Assembly: GCF_019112545.1 (NCBI RefSeq)
Contig: NW_025064930.1
Span: 17,622 to 81,621, forward strand
Direction: 5' to 3'
Origin: Guyanagaster necrorhizus
Lineage: Eukaryota; Basidiomycota; Agaricomycetes; Agaricales; Physalacriaceae
DNA: 64,000 bases
Position 1 is the stretch's first letter, and every line of letters starts with the position of its first letter. The notes beneath the pieces are model-generated. The model was not told where the DNA came from, did not search any database, and saw only the letters and a program-made list of their open reading frames with translations. The position numbers and the translations under genes are program-made. Of this stretch, positions 1 through 12,374 are shown piece by piece.

Positions 1-1052
1 GATTTATCTCTGAATCTCTGTCATCTTAGCTGTGGCTCCGGCTGCTATACAGAAGTTGGGTAGGCATAGCTCATACTAAATCCCTTCCTCCAATCCAGTG
101 CTGGGGCAGCCCACTTCTGGAACTACCGCGGTCGCAGGCCAGGTATTGACTACAGATGGCACTGGGACGGTCACTTCAGCTACGAGCGCAGCGTCTTCTC
201 ATCGAGTTTGTCGCTGATATTTTTACAGAACAACCACTACCAGCAGCTCCTCCGCTGTTACATCGTCCACGTTGAGCTCGACATTCTCCATAACGTCTGC
301 GATGCCAGCCACATGATCCACGACTTCTACCATTTCCTCGATGATGTCTCTCACCCACAACAACGTCTTCGACTGCGCCCACCACCTTCCACACAGACAC
401 AACCACGACCTCTGACTCGAGCACGATATCTCTCACTACGACCATGGACCTCCATATCAGNNNNNNNNNNTCTTCGACTGCGCCCACCACCTTCCACACA
501 GACACAACCACGACCTCTGACTCGAGCACGATATCTCTCACTACGACCATGGACCTCCATATCAGGCCAGCTCACCATTTGTACTACCAACATACCTACA
601 GCTCTCGCCACCTCTGACTGAAACTCTGGCTCCGGAAACATAAACCGCACCGCTCTCATCGCTGGCGTCACCACCTCTGCTGTCGACCACGCCTTCCTTT
701 CCCTCGGTGTCGTATTTATACAGAAACGCACCGAGAAGGGGCGCATCGGGTTCAAGGAGACCATCAAGCAGATCAGGTGGGAGGGGCGAGCGCGCTGGGG
801 CCGTCGATCTGCTCGACGACGAGTTTGACGATACGACGAGGTACAGAGACGAACCGAACACGCCAGTATCAGTGCCTCGATCAGCCTCGCATCCGTCTCT
901 TTCCTCCCTTGTGGCCGCCTCCTCGTGAGGTGAGTGGACATTCTCGCGAACCGAGCATCGACGAGGATCCATTTAGAGCTATTATGCCTTTGCCGCCGCC
1001 ACTGCCTGGAGCTGCCCAGCCTAGACAGTCTAATCTGTTCGGCGGTGACTAG
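1..1052 (+). pseudogene. Decayed Ser/Thr-rich single-pass membrane protein
   Basis: Read across all three forward frames, this stretch encodes one recognisable protein layout. From about 170 to 460 it is a Ser/Thr-rich ectodomain (runs such as TTTTSSSSAVTSSTLSS and TTTSSTAPTT). From about 630 to 725 there is a Gly/Asn linker and a hydrophobic segment followed by basic residues (FLSLGVVFIQKR), as in fungal single-pass membrane proteins. From about 780 to 1052 there is an acidic then Ser/Pro-rich cytoplasmic tail ending PLPGAAQPRQSNLFGGD and stop. The pieces lie in different frames, so there are several frameshifts that no obvious intron explains. They may be true decay or sequence errors beside the N gap. 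The 5' end lies outside the window. This layout occurs in fungal wall-sensor-like and mucin-like proteins, but no catalytic domain is visible and I infer no function. Confidence 0.5.
366..565. repeat. 95 bp duplicate flanking a 10-N assembly gap
   Basis: Positions 366-460 and 471-565 are identical over 95 bases and abut the run of ten N at 461-470. This is what an unmerged contig overlap looks like after scaffolding. It is probably an assembly artefact, not a biological tandem repeat. Confidence 0.85.
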
Positions 1053-1355
1053 TTGTTTCCATTTCTTTTCTGGATCCTTACATGGACTCTTTTTTACTCA
1101 CCTATACATTTCTAACCAGTCATTTTTCATTGCAGATTGTGTAGTTTATTCGGTATCGGACATCGGGATGATGTTTTAAATTCACTCTTTTGCCGTGTTT
1201 TATACTATGATTCTCTCGTCTTTGTGGTTCGTTTGTTTCGAGCCTCGTACCAAATCCATCTTGCTCTTTCGTGGCGATGATCCTTCACTTCGGAGAATAT
1301 ATCGCAGTTTTTATAGAAGAACAATAGTACAATTAGAAAATGAACCATAAAACCT

Positions 1356-2685
1356 TCAGGCTCCAACAGATGCCGCCAAACGAATCTCACTCACTTCGTA
1401 CAACTGCGCTGCCAGGACATCCCCAAAATCCGAACCTACGGGATCATAGCTCCGTACCTTGGACTTGAAAGGATCATCATCCCCTAGGCAGTTGAGATAC
1501 TCTACGGCGCCGGACATGTGCGCCACACGGCAGCATGCGGCATGTATGCGCAAGGACTCTTTCGACGGTAGTGGCAAGTCACTTCGCGTAGATGTGAAAT
1601 CAACAAATCGAGGCACTATCCTCAACTCAAAAATGTAATCCATCGTTGTGCCGACTTTGTAGCGATTTTCAATATCCTGAGAATTAGTTAGCCGGGGATT
1701 TGGGGGGGGAAGAAACGGACTGTGGGCTCCAACCATAAAGTGAGATTGTCAAAATGAAAATGAAGATTGTATTCAAGTGTCAAGATGTTTTCCAATCTGT
1801 GGATATTTCCGCCTTCAAGGCCTTTGAGGATGTTCGGGAATCCAAAATGTTTGATGATAGTCCATGCATTCGCAGCGTAGTCTTTCTTGAGACAGAGTAA
1901 GTTAGATGAGACAACAGAACACGATGAAAATACCATGATTAGATCATCAATACCAATGTTCGTGGACTCAGAGAAGATGTGGGCACACTGGGTGATTAGT
2001 GGTACCATCCCCTCCGGTAACTGTGCCCGGAGTTCTTCGTGATCTAAGTATGAGTTCAAGTCCATGGTGCCGGACAAGAGACAGTGATATTTGTCACGAG
2101 CCAAGGCCTCAAGGGGTTATATCTGATTAACCGCATATCCTTGTTAAGCTCAGGCCAAGGCAAAACGCACGCTTTTCTTCGCCTCTTGATGGTTGGATGG
2201 AGAACATTGAAGCCATTTATGCACTTCTGCCAGAGTCTGTCGGAAAGAAGGGCGCGAGTGATCAGTAGATTCCTGGGGGGTAGGACCGTTCACCCTGCGA
2301 ACTAGAGAGACAAGTGTCAGCGTATGACCTGGTAACAAAGATGCAACCAACATGTCCTGATGAAGAACCTATCATAGAATGCACCTCGGACAATGAGACC
2401 TTCTTCGGTAACTTCGCTATTGCTGGTTGTGGAAATATGAGACTTTGCTGCGTCTGTAGGACCGACTTTCAGGAGATGACCCATGATTCGAACATTGACG
2501 AGCTGTTTCCGCAAGACCATATCGGAGGGATTGCGAGAGACCTGGACCATGAGGTCCTTCTCCACCTCACGACAGCGGCGATGTGCGCTAACAAAGCTCG
2601 GATTTGGGTGAGTGAAGTCGTCCCCGAGCTCTGTCCCGGACATGGTCATTGTCGTCGTTTGTGAAAGACCGTCTTCGCTTGCCAT
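1356..2685 (-). CDS. HNH endonuclease-like protein (HNH_2 type)
   Basis: The gene reads leftward from ATG at 2685 to TGA at 1356-1358 in about four exons. Exon 1 is about 2685-2330 and exon 2 about 2295-2165. Exon 3 begins near 2110, and a clear 44 nt intron at 1720-1677 precedes exon 4. Exon 3 opens with ARDKYHCLLSG, the typical start of the HNH_2 domain of agaricomycete proteins, and continues with TQCAHIFSEST, whose Cys-Ala-His gives the first metal/catalytic His. It then has GGNIHRLENILTL (second His, Asn) and a hydrophobic LWLEPT ending. Exon 4 carries the family tail SKESLRIHAACCRVAHMSGA. Such proteins are expanded in Agaricomycetes, and most are of unknown biological role. HNH folds bind a divalent metal and cut nucleic acid, but activity here is inferred. 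The frame looks open throughout, although the exon 2 borders are uncertain. Confidence 0.75.
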
Positions 2686-2870
2686 AAGTGATTATTTTGT
2701 CCTGTTTGGCAACATCTTCTGGTGCACACTTCGATCACACGGCAACACTGGACGAAAGTCAATTTATTTTTACCTCCTAATTATTCGACTACAACACCAT
2801 TCACAGCGCCAAGTATGCTCTATTCTGTTATGATCTTGACAATGGTGGATTTTTTGCTATGTCCTGGGAA
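2686..2870. other. Short upstream spacer of the HNH gene
   Basis: No feature is recognised. This is AT-rich sequence upstream of the leftward HNH gene and presumably holds its promoter. Confidence 0.3.
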
Positions 2871-2879
2871 GAGATAGTC

Positions 2880-3175
2880 GAAACAAGGACGTTCATAGTG
2901 ACGCTCCAGCCACCATTGGTATCTTATCCAATGTCAGTAAATCTGTGGATGCACACGTAATATGCGGTACTTGCTGGCCTGAGACGTCTCGGGTTCACCC
3001 CATTCTTCGTTTCGCCCTATAATTGTGCTGCCATTGTAGCACATCTGATGAAGTCCACGAGCTCGAGGTATCTAATCGTCAGCGAGAACGCGGCCTTGCA
3101 GACAGTGGCGGACGTGGTTTGCCGTCATTTTCCATTGCTCCTTCGTTCTTGGTGGTATGGGATTGTTATTTCGAT
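2880..3175 (+). pseudogene. Relic of an adenylation (AMP-binding, NRPS-like) domain
   Basis: Between about 2890 and 3165 two adjacent forward frames match the N-terminal part of the fungal NRPS-like (aminoadipate-reductase-like) adenylation domain. The first frame gives APATIGILSNV. After a frame change near 2965 comes LRRLGFTPFFVSPYN, then AAIVAHLMKSTSSRYLIVSE. In intact relatives this stretch precedes the ATP-binding P-loop by roughly 100 residues. I could not find the P-loop, the later A-domain motifs, a carrier-protein Ser site or a reductase downstream, so this looks like a broken remnant. The assignment rests on motif resemblance from memory of the family. Confidence 0.4.
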
Positions 3176-4865
3176 GTCATAGTCCATGGCTAACATCTAT
3201 CGCAGGAGAGCTCATGATCTGCAGGCAATCGAGGCCCTAAAGTCTACCACTGCCGTTGTAGCTTATCGTCCCGCAACCAGATAGATATTACTCATGGGTA
3301 ACTTTAGATTTATGATGGCAATTGGAGAAGGAGGCTGGCGATAAATTTGTCGCGGATGGCATTTGTCTGGACCACTACCGTGACCTCTATTCCGACCGAA
3401 TCTAAACCATCCACGACTGCCCATTCCCGCCTTTATCTATTTCGCACCAACCTGCTACTGCCGTGCCACATGTGATGCGCCGTAACCATTCTCTCCTCTT
3501 TCCCATCCAAAAACCTATTTTCTCGTGTCTTGTCCTTCTGTCACCGCATCTAAAGCAAAACCTGCGGATAGATTGAAGTGGGCACATCTGCTTGTCCAGA
3601 GCGAGCCGAACGAAGAGCGACTAAAACGCGCCGATTAGTTTCCGCAACCAATGACGTTTTGATGAACACCATCTCTCGTTTTCCACTTGCTGAAGGACCT
3701 CTTCGAGCCTGTGCGATGAGTCCACCATATTATTGGTGCTGGTCTTCGTTCGGCGATGCACAAGGATTCGGTCGGTATCCAGCTAGAAACCGCTTTTGAC
3801 GACTACAATATCTCTCAAGGACTTAATCCGAGACTGTGTTCTGCCTCGTGGCGAGAGAGCTACCCGATTTCACCATTATTTTGAATTCTTCACCAAGGTG
3901 ATTAAAGCAAAGATCATTTCTCCCTTAATTTCTCTCTAAAATCCCGAAAAATATTCCTTGTATAAAAATGGCCTTCGCTTGCTTCTTTGCCTATCATACT
4001 ATATGCGTCAAATGCAGGTCGCCTGTCCTGAAAGGGATTCACATGAGCAGGGTGTCTCGCTCGTTTGACCTGATGGAGGTATGTCAAATTTAATAGCTAT
4101 TCTGCAAGCTGGAACCAAACACTTTTTTGTATTTAGGTGATATTACTCTGCAATGTCTGCCAGGTCTCGTCTTTCTGGTCCCAGCGGCGGATACGAGGTG
4201 GCATAGGCAACTTTGTGGAGGTCAAGAAACTATCTGCGCTCCAACATAGAGTCAGTCCCGGGCCTGGATATCTCTTTTTGTGAGCTACACCTTATTTTGT
4301 CACAATCATGATTGGTCTTATCTACGTCGTCAGGGAACAGCAGGCGGCTTCGCGATGTCTTCGTCCCCCAAAATCCTTTGGACGTTGACTGATGCCAGCC
4401 GAAGAACCTACACTAGCAATATGAGCTCTACCGCAAGAGCCATCAGACCGAGCTCAAATCTTCTCGATGAAGGTAATCGGTTCTCTCGAAGGCCAGGGCT
4501 CTCAGAATGGACGGCGATTATCAACCAATTCTGCATCAGAACACGCAACTTTGAATGATGTTCTAGCTTCAGCTGCTCAACCCGATAAACTAGTTGTATG
4601 TATGTTTATTGCTTTAGTGAGCATACTACTTATCACCGCCGATTAGGAGAATACACCATCCGATAACTTCGTTTCCCGAAATGACGCACGGACTGTTACT
4701 TGCAAGGACGATAACAACTTCTTCTCTTACGCAGCCCATATTCTTCTCAGTTTGAAATACGGCGGCGGGCTCACAGACCAGCTCAAGACCAGCTCATCGC
4801 TTACATAAGACATTGATGCAGGTTCTCTGGTCGCCTACAACACGCCCCGTATGTCCGTCCAGTCT
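3176..4865. other. Gene-poor stretch, nothing recognised
   Basis: Only short open frames occur. None has a recognisable domain or a consistent intron/exon structure. It may contain further decayed parts of the preceding adenylation relic, but I could not show this. Confidence 0.3.
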
Positions 4866-5092
4866 GCCACTGTTGGGATTTTGCTGGAAAGTTCTAGAAA
4901 GGGCAATCCGGCATCATGCCGAGAGCTGATGAGTAAGCCCGAGAGAAAGAGAAAGTTGTAGTAAATTCTAGATACAAGCCTGGAGAGTATAAATACAAGC
5001 TCTGTAGGAGCTGCAGAACAAGGAGTTCATACCTTCTGGCCTTACCAGCCTGGAGTCTACCCTGCGCAACACCGAGGATTTCCAACAGCCAC
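4866..5092 (+). mobile_element. Solo LTR (217 bp) with 5 bp target duplication GCCAC
   Basis: The LTR spans 4871-5087. It begins TGTTGGGATTTTG and ends GATTTCCAACA, so the 6 bp termini TGTTGG/CCAACA are inverted. It has a TATA-like box (TATAAATA, 4988-4995). The flanking pentamer GCCAC occurs at 4866-4870 and again at 5088-5092, the hallmark of LTR-retrotransposon integration. A near-identical copy lies at 35437-35653. No internal retrotransposon sequence is attached, so it is a solo LTR left by LTR-LTR recombination. It belongs to a family different from the three elements in the nest. Confidence 0.9.
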
Positions 5093-8000
5093 CTCATCCA
5101 ACAAGACATTCCTATATCATCCCTTGTCCCTGCCATCCAGGTGTGCAACTACGTTGCTTGCTGGACCTCGAACAATCCTATTCAGGGTTCAAGTTTGTAT
5201 GAGACGGACGTTCAAAATTACTCAAGCCGTTCGTATTTCAACTTCAAGGCACGGTGCCTACGACGTTGTTGAAGCGGGGAACATGCGGAACTATTAGAGT
5301 GGATATACTTCGTTCATGACGGTTGTCGTTGGCTGGTCCCGGGCAACGTCTTCGGTATTCTGATATCCCCCGACTTTCTGGTTAGCCAAATTTCATTCAG
5401 CGTCTTTAGCGTTCCTGATGTACTGTTTTCGACTATGCTTCCATGGTCCAGACGCTCTGGATAGAATATCCCCTTGGTTAGCCTTCCCTCGAACCTCAGT
5501 TGTCAAATCGACAGCCCTCGATCCCCGCTCCAAAGATGAGGGCATCTTGCGAGCGGACGGTGTCGACGTCTGATCAAGCACGATATGCAAGAAAAAGGGC
5601 ATGGGAGCTTCGCATCAGAGGATTTACGACCACTTACTATACCTCCTCTCTCCTTCACATGTTTGATTTCTGCCTACTTCACAATGTTCTATCAGAATCT
5701 TGCCCTCCTTCGGTGCCGACGAGGATACGAGGAATACGAGCCTCAGAAGCGCACTCTGTTTGCTGTTTTACCAATAAGACAAACCAAGCCCTTTTGGTGT
5801 ACGGCTGGCTTCAATACCGTGTTAATTGCACAACGTTGGTTCCACCATGAAGATACTGTTTATGCTCGGAGAAGGATTAACAAGGCATACCTACGATAAG
5901 CTAGCGTTATCTAGGCCTATCAGCATCATCAACCCGAAACCGACCCTGATTGGTTACTTGAATCTATTTTCGAGAAGTGGATTGTGAATCGAGTCTCATT
6001 GCGGCGGTCTATTCCCCTGCAAACAATGTAGGAATACCGCCGATGGACGTTGGATTTTTCGACTAACGACATATTCTGTTCAGAAAACGGAGTTCTCTGC
6101 ACTTTGCTTATTCACCCAGGGGTGACGCTCGACGTTGCGTTTCCTGAAATCTTTATCTTCCTAGTCCTTTTGAAGGACTGGGGAGTCAGTTCGGTAATGA
6201 TAGTAACGGGCGCAGTAGGTCGTCGGCTACTTAGTCCCCGATCAAAATACGAGGAAAAAGTCCCGCATCTCCCACGCATCAGTCGTCTTCCCGCCTATAT
6301 CTGCCATTCCGTCCCCCTATCTCCATCGAAATGGCCGCATCCTGCATCTTGGTCGCTGAACCCACTTGGGTCTCACAGACGGCTCAACACTGGCATGGTA
6401 CCTACCTCGTTGTCTACCACCCCGAGGATAATGGAACGCCACCGTCCTTCACAGTCTTCAGTCATAAAACAAGCGTGGCGCGCGTCTTGTCGTGTGGCTA
6501 TAGTGCAATCCCTCATAATTTGTTCCTAGGGGGGCTTCCGAAGCCCAGTCTACAGCAGTGGTGACCAACTTCCGCAACCTTCAGGTATCCCAAGGCGTGG
6601 AGTAACTCACCAGCATTGTAAGTTTACCCGCTGTTCATTCAGTTTCTGTTTTCTGAACTCAAACCAGGCAATGCCGATTTGTTTTTTTTTTGTTAGGACC
6701 TCATCTGTGCCATCTTTCTTGACCTACGAAGCAGGCACGATGGTCCATTGACGCTTAAGATCCATTGTGAAATCGCCGGCGCAGTGGTGCCTACGAGCCC
6801 TCGCAAGAGGATGACGTGGTGTTCCATCCACGATAAGCCCTTTCCAATAATGAAGTTTGACGCAGCTCCAGGGCTGACCTTTGTACTACCTTCAACCTAC
6901 TTTCCTCACCCGAGAGACTTCCCGGCAATAATCATTGAAATATATTCCCGTCCATCTCGATGCAGCGGACCAGCATTGAACAGGAATAGTCCCTACAATG
7001 TTGAGACATCATGATTCACACATCTACTCTTCCCTGGAGACATCGGTACGCCGATGGTACCGACACAGTCATTTTTGCTCGTCGGCACATCTTTTGTGCG
7101 GATCGGCGAGCCATCGAAATATCTGTTGGCGTGCATAGTCGATATTGAAGCAAATGATACATCTGGCCCCCAATTTGACTGGCATCCATATGATACTGAC
7201 ATGAATAGCTGCGCACGTTGGTGCGAACTAGCATCATCATTTCTTTTCAGGATCATTCCCAATTGACAGCAGATGAAGTTGTGCATATTCTTAACGCATG
7301 TGATGTCTTTGTTCAGCAATGTGTACATCGTTCGACGAAGCTAAGTTTCGCTGATGTCGTTTTTTAATTTTCCTAGTGGCGGCGACCTGACTCATTTTCT
7401 CCGCATTTCTCATCTCTGTGCATGTACGAAGCGAATAAATATCGATTCGTGCTGCAGGCCAGTTAAGGTTGGACAACACTTGGGGCTAAAATACAGAACC
7501 TGTACTTGTCATTTCAGTAGCCAATGTTAACTCGTCCATTAACGTGCTTGCGTTTCAGAACCGGGACCATCCGTGACCAGATTTCATTCCGAGTACGAGG
7601 TGCCAAGCGCCTATCGGCTCTGAACCTAGCTGCACGATGGTCAATTATAGTTGGCTATATATCATGCGCATTAGAAGCCCTGGACGACACCATCTCACTG
7701 TGTCGAATGTCATTACCCGTTCGTAGGCTGGCTAGACCAGTCTCAAAAGACCATCCCACTACTTCTTTCTCTCAACCTGTCGGCTATCTTGTTCGCTTTG
7801 CACCGGCGAACATAAATCGTCACAGCTTCGAGTGTCGGCAGATACATGATTTAATAACGACCACCGTGATCCGGGCTTGTACCATATGCACGTTTAATCG
7901 CCACAGCACATACTGCATGCATTCGGAAGCGAGCTGATGATGGCAATGTGGACCAAAATCACATTTGCTCACAGCGGAATCACGGCCTTTTTGCATAGCT

Positions 8001-9770
8001 TGTGTTATTGGATGGCATGACGTCTGTCGTTCGATGCCCTTGGATGACCGGCGGCTTGCAAAGTCCCAACATGGAAACGAGTGATTTCGGAGGATAGATC
8101 ACTCGCGATGTAGCGCTCAGTTCTGCTCCTAACCATATTGGTGGATTTGGGTTGAGCGTGGATGTACAGCCCCTTAGGACCGGAACATGCCATTGTCACG
8201 TACCGAGATGATAGATCAAGCTAACTGGCTACGAGTCAAGAGACGATCGTTTTGAACAGTGGTCATTATGATCGTAATAATCGCGCACGATGATGACCTG
8301 CGATGATGAACCACATCAGATTGCGGCAGCATTAAGGAAGAGCTCAATGTAATTGTCGCTCACTGCAGCCTGCCGCTGGAACTGATGATGAACCTTGTTG
8401 CTGAGGACTACGCGGCTATGTTATACCGTTGGTGGGAATCCAGATAGGGGACCAATAGCACTGGGCTCTGGCGTACGGTCTGGTCTATTCAACTGTGGGT
8501 TGCCGACTCGGAAGACAATTTATTGCGGTCGTAGTGAAGGGTCAGGAAGAAGCTTCACTTATTTAATATCACAATAAAGCATTTACCTTGGGAAGAGGTG
8601 ATCGAAAGCCTCGAAATCAGGCGTTCTGTGACATTATAACATTACGACTAAGTTGAAGGGATACGTACATGCGACTAGATCGTAAGCGTTCTTGAGACGG
8701 CCTTCGGTGGTAAATTAGGTGGCGATGCTGAGGGTCGGAAGCTTTTATTTAACGTTCAGATATAGGCTCAGTGAACGCCACACTTTACATGACGGTTCTC
8801 AAAGAGTCATATATCATGCTCAGTCATAGAGCATGTTACCATCTTATCCATCCGAAATTCCAGGTAAACGGTCAGAATTGGCAGGAGCTCGGTTCCGGGG
8901 TAGCTCCGTCCATTCTCTTCAAGGAACTATTCCGCACAGATTTCCTTTTCTTCAGCAGAATCTGCTGGTTTCGTAAATCTTGATAGTACGTCAAGGTTTC
9001 GTGCTATGATTGATAACGACAGTCGTCTCGAATGGAGTTGGGCCGGTGATGTTTTCCTCGGATATTCTACATGCATCGTTTGTCGGCAGGTAGTGGACGC
9101 AACGAGGCTGTTCAAGCCAACGTACTCTTGGGGAAGCTCAGATGCCACCCAGAGAGAAAATGATGTATCATTATTGATTCCTAACGTGAGTTCTTTGCTC
9201 TTCTTAAGTGATAGGACCATGGTTCTGGTTCTCTGTTCACGTGGATGTTGGGGCACAGATGTTGGGGCACATATGCTCTGAGCCCAGAACTCAATGGTGC
9301 ACGATCCCACGATGATAATCCCATATGCCGGATTGAATGGATAAGCCTCATCAAGTGCTTTGCGTTCTCAACCCCAGCCCAACACGTGCTTTGCGTGTCC
9401 ATCCGAAACCGCCTCTGTTAACGGAACAGATCCCTGGTATCATCCCATCGCACGGTTTTTTCTTCTATCTCAATTGCCCTCGTGCCCATGATACCTAGTT
9501 CATGTGGTTCCACAGACATCCACGCCGGACCGTAGTTTCATGCATCAAGCTTCTATCCCTAATCTTCTTGAGAATGCCTTTTCAGGTGTTCCCTCACCTA
9601 TCTATCTAGCTCAGGGATCGCCCCGCTGCAGATCACACGATAATCAATCTTTTGTAACATACTTCCGCTTTCCCCCGTCTGTCGAAGTAAGGACATGCGA
9701 TGACGGGGAGGAAGCATACAAGGCTCTTCAAGTACCCAAGCTAGGAGGGATGGGATGGACTTGAGCGTGG
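5093..9770. other. Gene-poor stretch, nothing recognised
   Basis: Open frames are short (at most about 160 codons) and scattered over all six frames. I recognise no domain, no paired exons and no RNA gene. Base composition is ordinary for the host, with frequent CpG, so this is not recent transposon sequence. Confidence 0.3.
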
Positions 9771-11367
9771 ACCGCACCGCGTTCGCTGCGTACCTGTGTA
9801 CCTGACACCTGAACGCGAACCCAACCCTCCACTACACCCGGATCTAGTGAGCCGGTTTGCCTAACCCAAATGGCCTTCCCTCCCTATTCCTGTCCTTTGA
9901 CGTTCCTTCCTTCCTTGAAGCCACCCGAATACGTCCTCGTTCGCGAACATCAGTAGTTCCTGTCTAACCATTCATCGCTCGGCCGCACAAATGTGGCTAT
10001 GCAAGATAAACAATGTTAACGAAAGAACGTGGGTGATCGTTCTCGAAGGGAGTGCTCCCCTCTCTCCTTACCTGTTAACCTCCCGATCGTTTCACTGTGA
10101 ATCGATCGGTTGTCTGTCTGTGTAACCAACCTTGTGCGCTTGCTCAGACTTCTGTTTGGGAACTTATCAGGAATATACTTGTGCTTGTGCTTCTTTTTTT
10201 CTGCTCCGGTGGACCGGAACGCCCTGTCCGTTTTCTCCTTGCAACGCGTTTCTCTGACATAGTACTCCTTGGAGAACTTCTCCTCCTTTCTGCCCTAGTT
10301 AAACTCCTAAACGGTCTGTAATACCCTTTAATGTCGGGAGTTCCGAGTACGGTGGCCTGGTCGTTACCAGCCGCGGCGCCCGCCCACGATATTTATATGA
10401 CTAGCCAGCCCCTCCCTTGCCCGCTCTTCATCTGTCGCGCCACTTCGTTCTCTATGACGATCCGTGATCGACGTCTCCCATCCCACGGACGATGCCCAAG
10501 CCATCTTGGCGTACCACCCTCTCCCCCTCTCCTCGTCCTTCCTTGGATATAATTATCCTGGGGGGCTGAATGATATGATGGAAAAAACCACCTCGGGTAT
10601 TTTCAAGGCTGCCGCTGTCAATAACCATCTTCGGGCGACGCGAACTGACTGGGTCGTCTCCACGGCACTTATATTGTCATATTAGTTTGCAATAACCAAG
10701 TATATCTTTTTTTTTTCCGCGGGCTCCTCTACTTGGCTACGCTTCTTAATGCACGACTGCGTATACAACTGCGAGTCGATTCGTATGTGTATGTGCTAAC
10801 GTTAATGTGCGTGCCTAGTCATTTAGCGAACTTGTTAAACAATTTCCCCTCCCCTCCCGCCAAATAAAGTAGACAAGATGCCTCATAAACTCAATGCCAG
10901 TTTAAAATAAGCGTAGAGAAATTTCTCACAGAACAAAAGAAAAGAGGCGTCAATGACGCTAGGAAGTGATCATAAACTGCGGGCAATATCGCTAGAGAGA
11001 CGGAACAGTCCTATAATTAAAGAATTGGGGGGTGGGGTGGGGTGGTCGAGGCCGTAATGCAGACCCACGATGGGGGATCAGTCACCTGTCCCGAGAACTG
11101 AACGAGCAAACCGCATGATGATAACAAAAACAACTTCGCAATCAAAGTGTGAACCGTAGGGGACCAGAAATGTGTACCCCCCTCGGTAACGAAATACGGA
11201 CCCCAAGCTGCTTGTTCTGACTTCTTCCCCCCCGTCACCGTAAGTGGCCAGCAAAATTCCATCCACAAGTAAATTAAAACTAGGTACATGCAAGCAAGAT
11301 AGATAGATATCAATTCCTCGGTCACACAAGGGCAGGCGTTTCGGTAAACGGTTCCGGGCCAAGCTAT
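9771..11367. other. Non-coding stretch downstream of the membrane-protein gene
   Basis: No supported gene. The sequence contains homopolymer runs (for example poly-T near 10710) and a CT-rich part around 10330-10560. The right end must contain the 3' UTR of the leftward gene that stops at 11368. Confidence 0.3.
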
Positions 11368-12374
11368 CTAACTGCTCTTCGTCTTGGACCGCATCCCATG
11401 GGCAAGGTTGAGTGACGAGATCAAGTCTCTCCCCAACCGAAAGATAATGAAAGTGGGGACGACAAGCCAGATTCTTAGACAGATAGATGGTTTAATCAAC
11501 CGAAGGAGAAAAAAAAAGTGTACGTACCCGTTGGGAATGATCCAGTATAGGATCAGGTCCTGGGTATTGTTGTGTCCGATGCGACACATACCGCAATAAT
11601 ACTCCTGCACCCAGTACAGGGCCGTCTTTGCCAACGTCAAGCTGGCAGACGTGAAAGCGACGAGGGTGGCAGGAGGCCACCGCACGACGTACGCGAGGTA
11701 CAAGTATGCAATATTCAAGAAATTTTCAAAAATGTTGAGCAGGGCTAAAATAAACAGCCCATAATTTCGGATCAGCGAATTGATGAAAAAGATGATGATG
11801 ATGGTGGAAATGAAATTTTCGCACATTGGGCGTTCGGGAAGCCATCTTTTTCTACAAATGCCGGGACGCCGTATATCTGGGGGGGGGAGAAAAATGTCAA
11901 GGGAAGTGGAATTGGAATGAGAAAAGGAATGTTCGGAAATTTACGTAGTCGATCTAGACGGAGGGGGGTGGTTGTGGGTTAGTTTAAGGGACGCGGAAGG
12001 GTGGAGGGCAATGACGACTTGCGCCCGCCGTACGTTTTGATAAATGGAATAGGGCTGCCATATCCAATGAAGATCGCCTCCCTAACAAGGGTATAGGGTT
12101 ACTATTTTGCAAGCTGCCAGAGGCCGGCGGCTCGGCATACCTCCATAGAGCGAGGCCTATTATGAAAATAATGAACTCGTTAATACGAATTCCCTGAGAG
12201 GGCCTAGCCAGAGCGATCACTCACCTCAGGAAAAGATACGCAGCGTCCCAAAATATGACCTACAGGGTCCCACATCGATTAGAGACGTAATCCCGGACGT
12301 CACAACCAATAAGCGCTGACAGGAATAGTGATGAGGAACCACGCAGTAATCCACCAGTGGGTCTGTGCAGGCAT
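11368..12374 (-). CDS. Conserved fungal multi-pass membrane protein, function unknown
   Basis: The gene reads leftward from ATG at 12374 (MPAQTHWWITAWFLITIP) to TAG at 11368-11370, in about seven exons joined by short introns. Successive exons give VIFWDAAYLFLR, then a 16 nt micro-exon (12141-12156) completing RPRSME, then GGDLHWIWQPYSIYQN, then IYGVPAFVEKDGFPNAQ, then a long exon with ENFLNIAYLYLAYVVRW and LYWVQEYYCGMCRIGHN. The last exon has IWLVVPTFIIFRLGRDL. The conserved blocks match a Dikarya family of four-to-five-helix membrane proteins that, as I recall, resembles the EBP/TMEM97 (EXPERA) fold, although that relation is uncertain. All splice joins I checked keep frame, so the gene looks intact. 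Substrate and organelle cannot be read from the sequence. Confidence 0.7.

Noticed and set aside
351..972. Leftward Arg/Ser-rich frames near the left end
   Set aside because: They are antisense shadows of the forward Ser/Thr-rich region.
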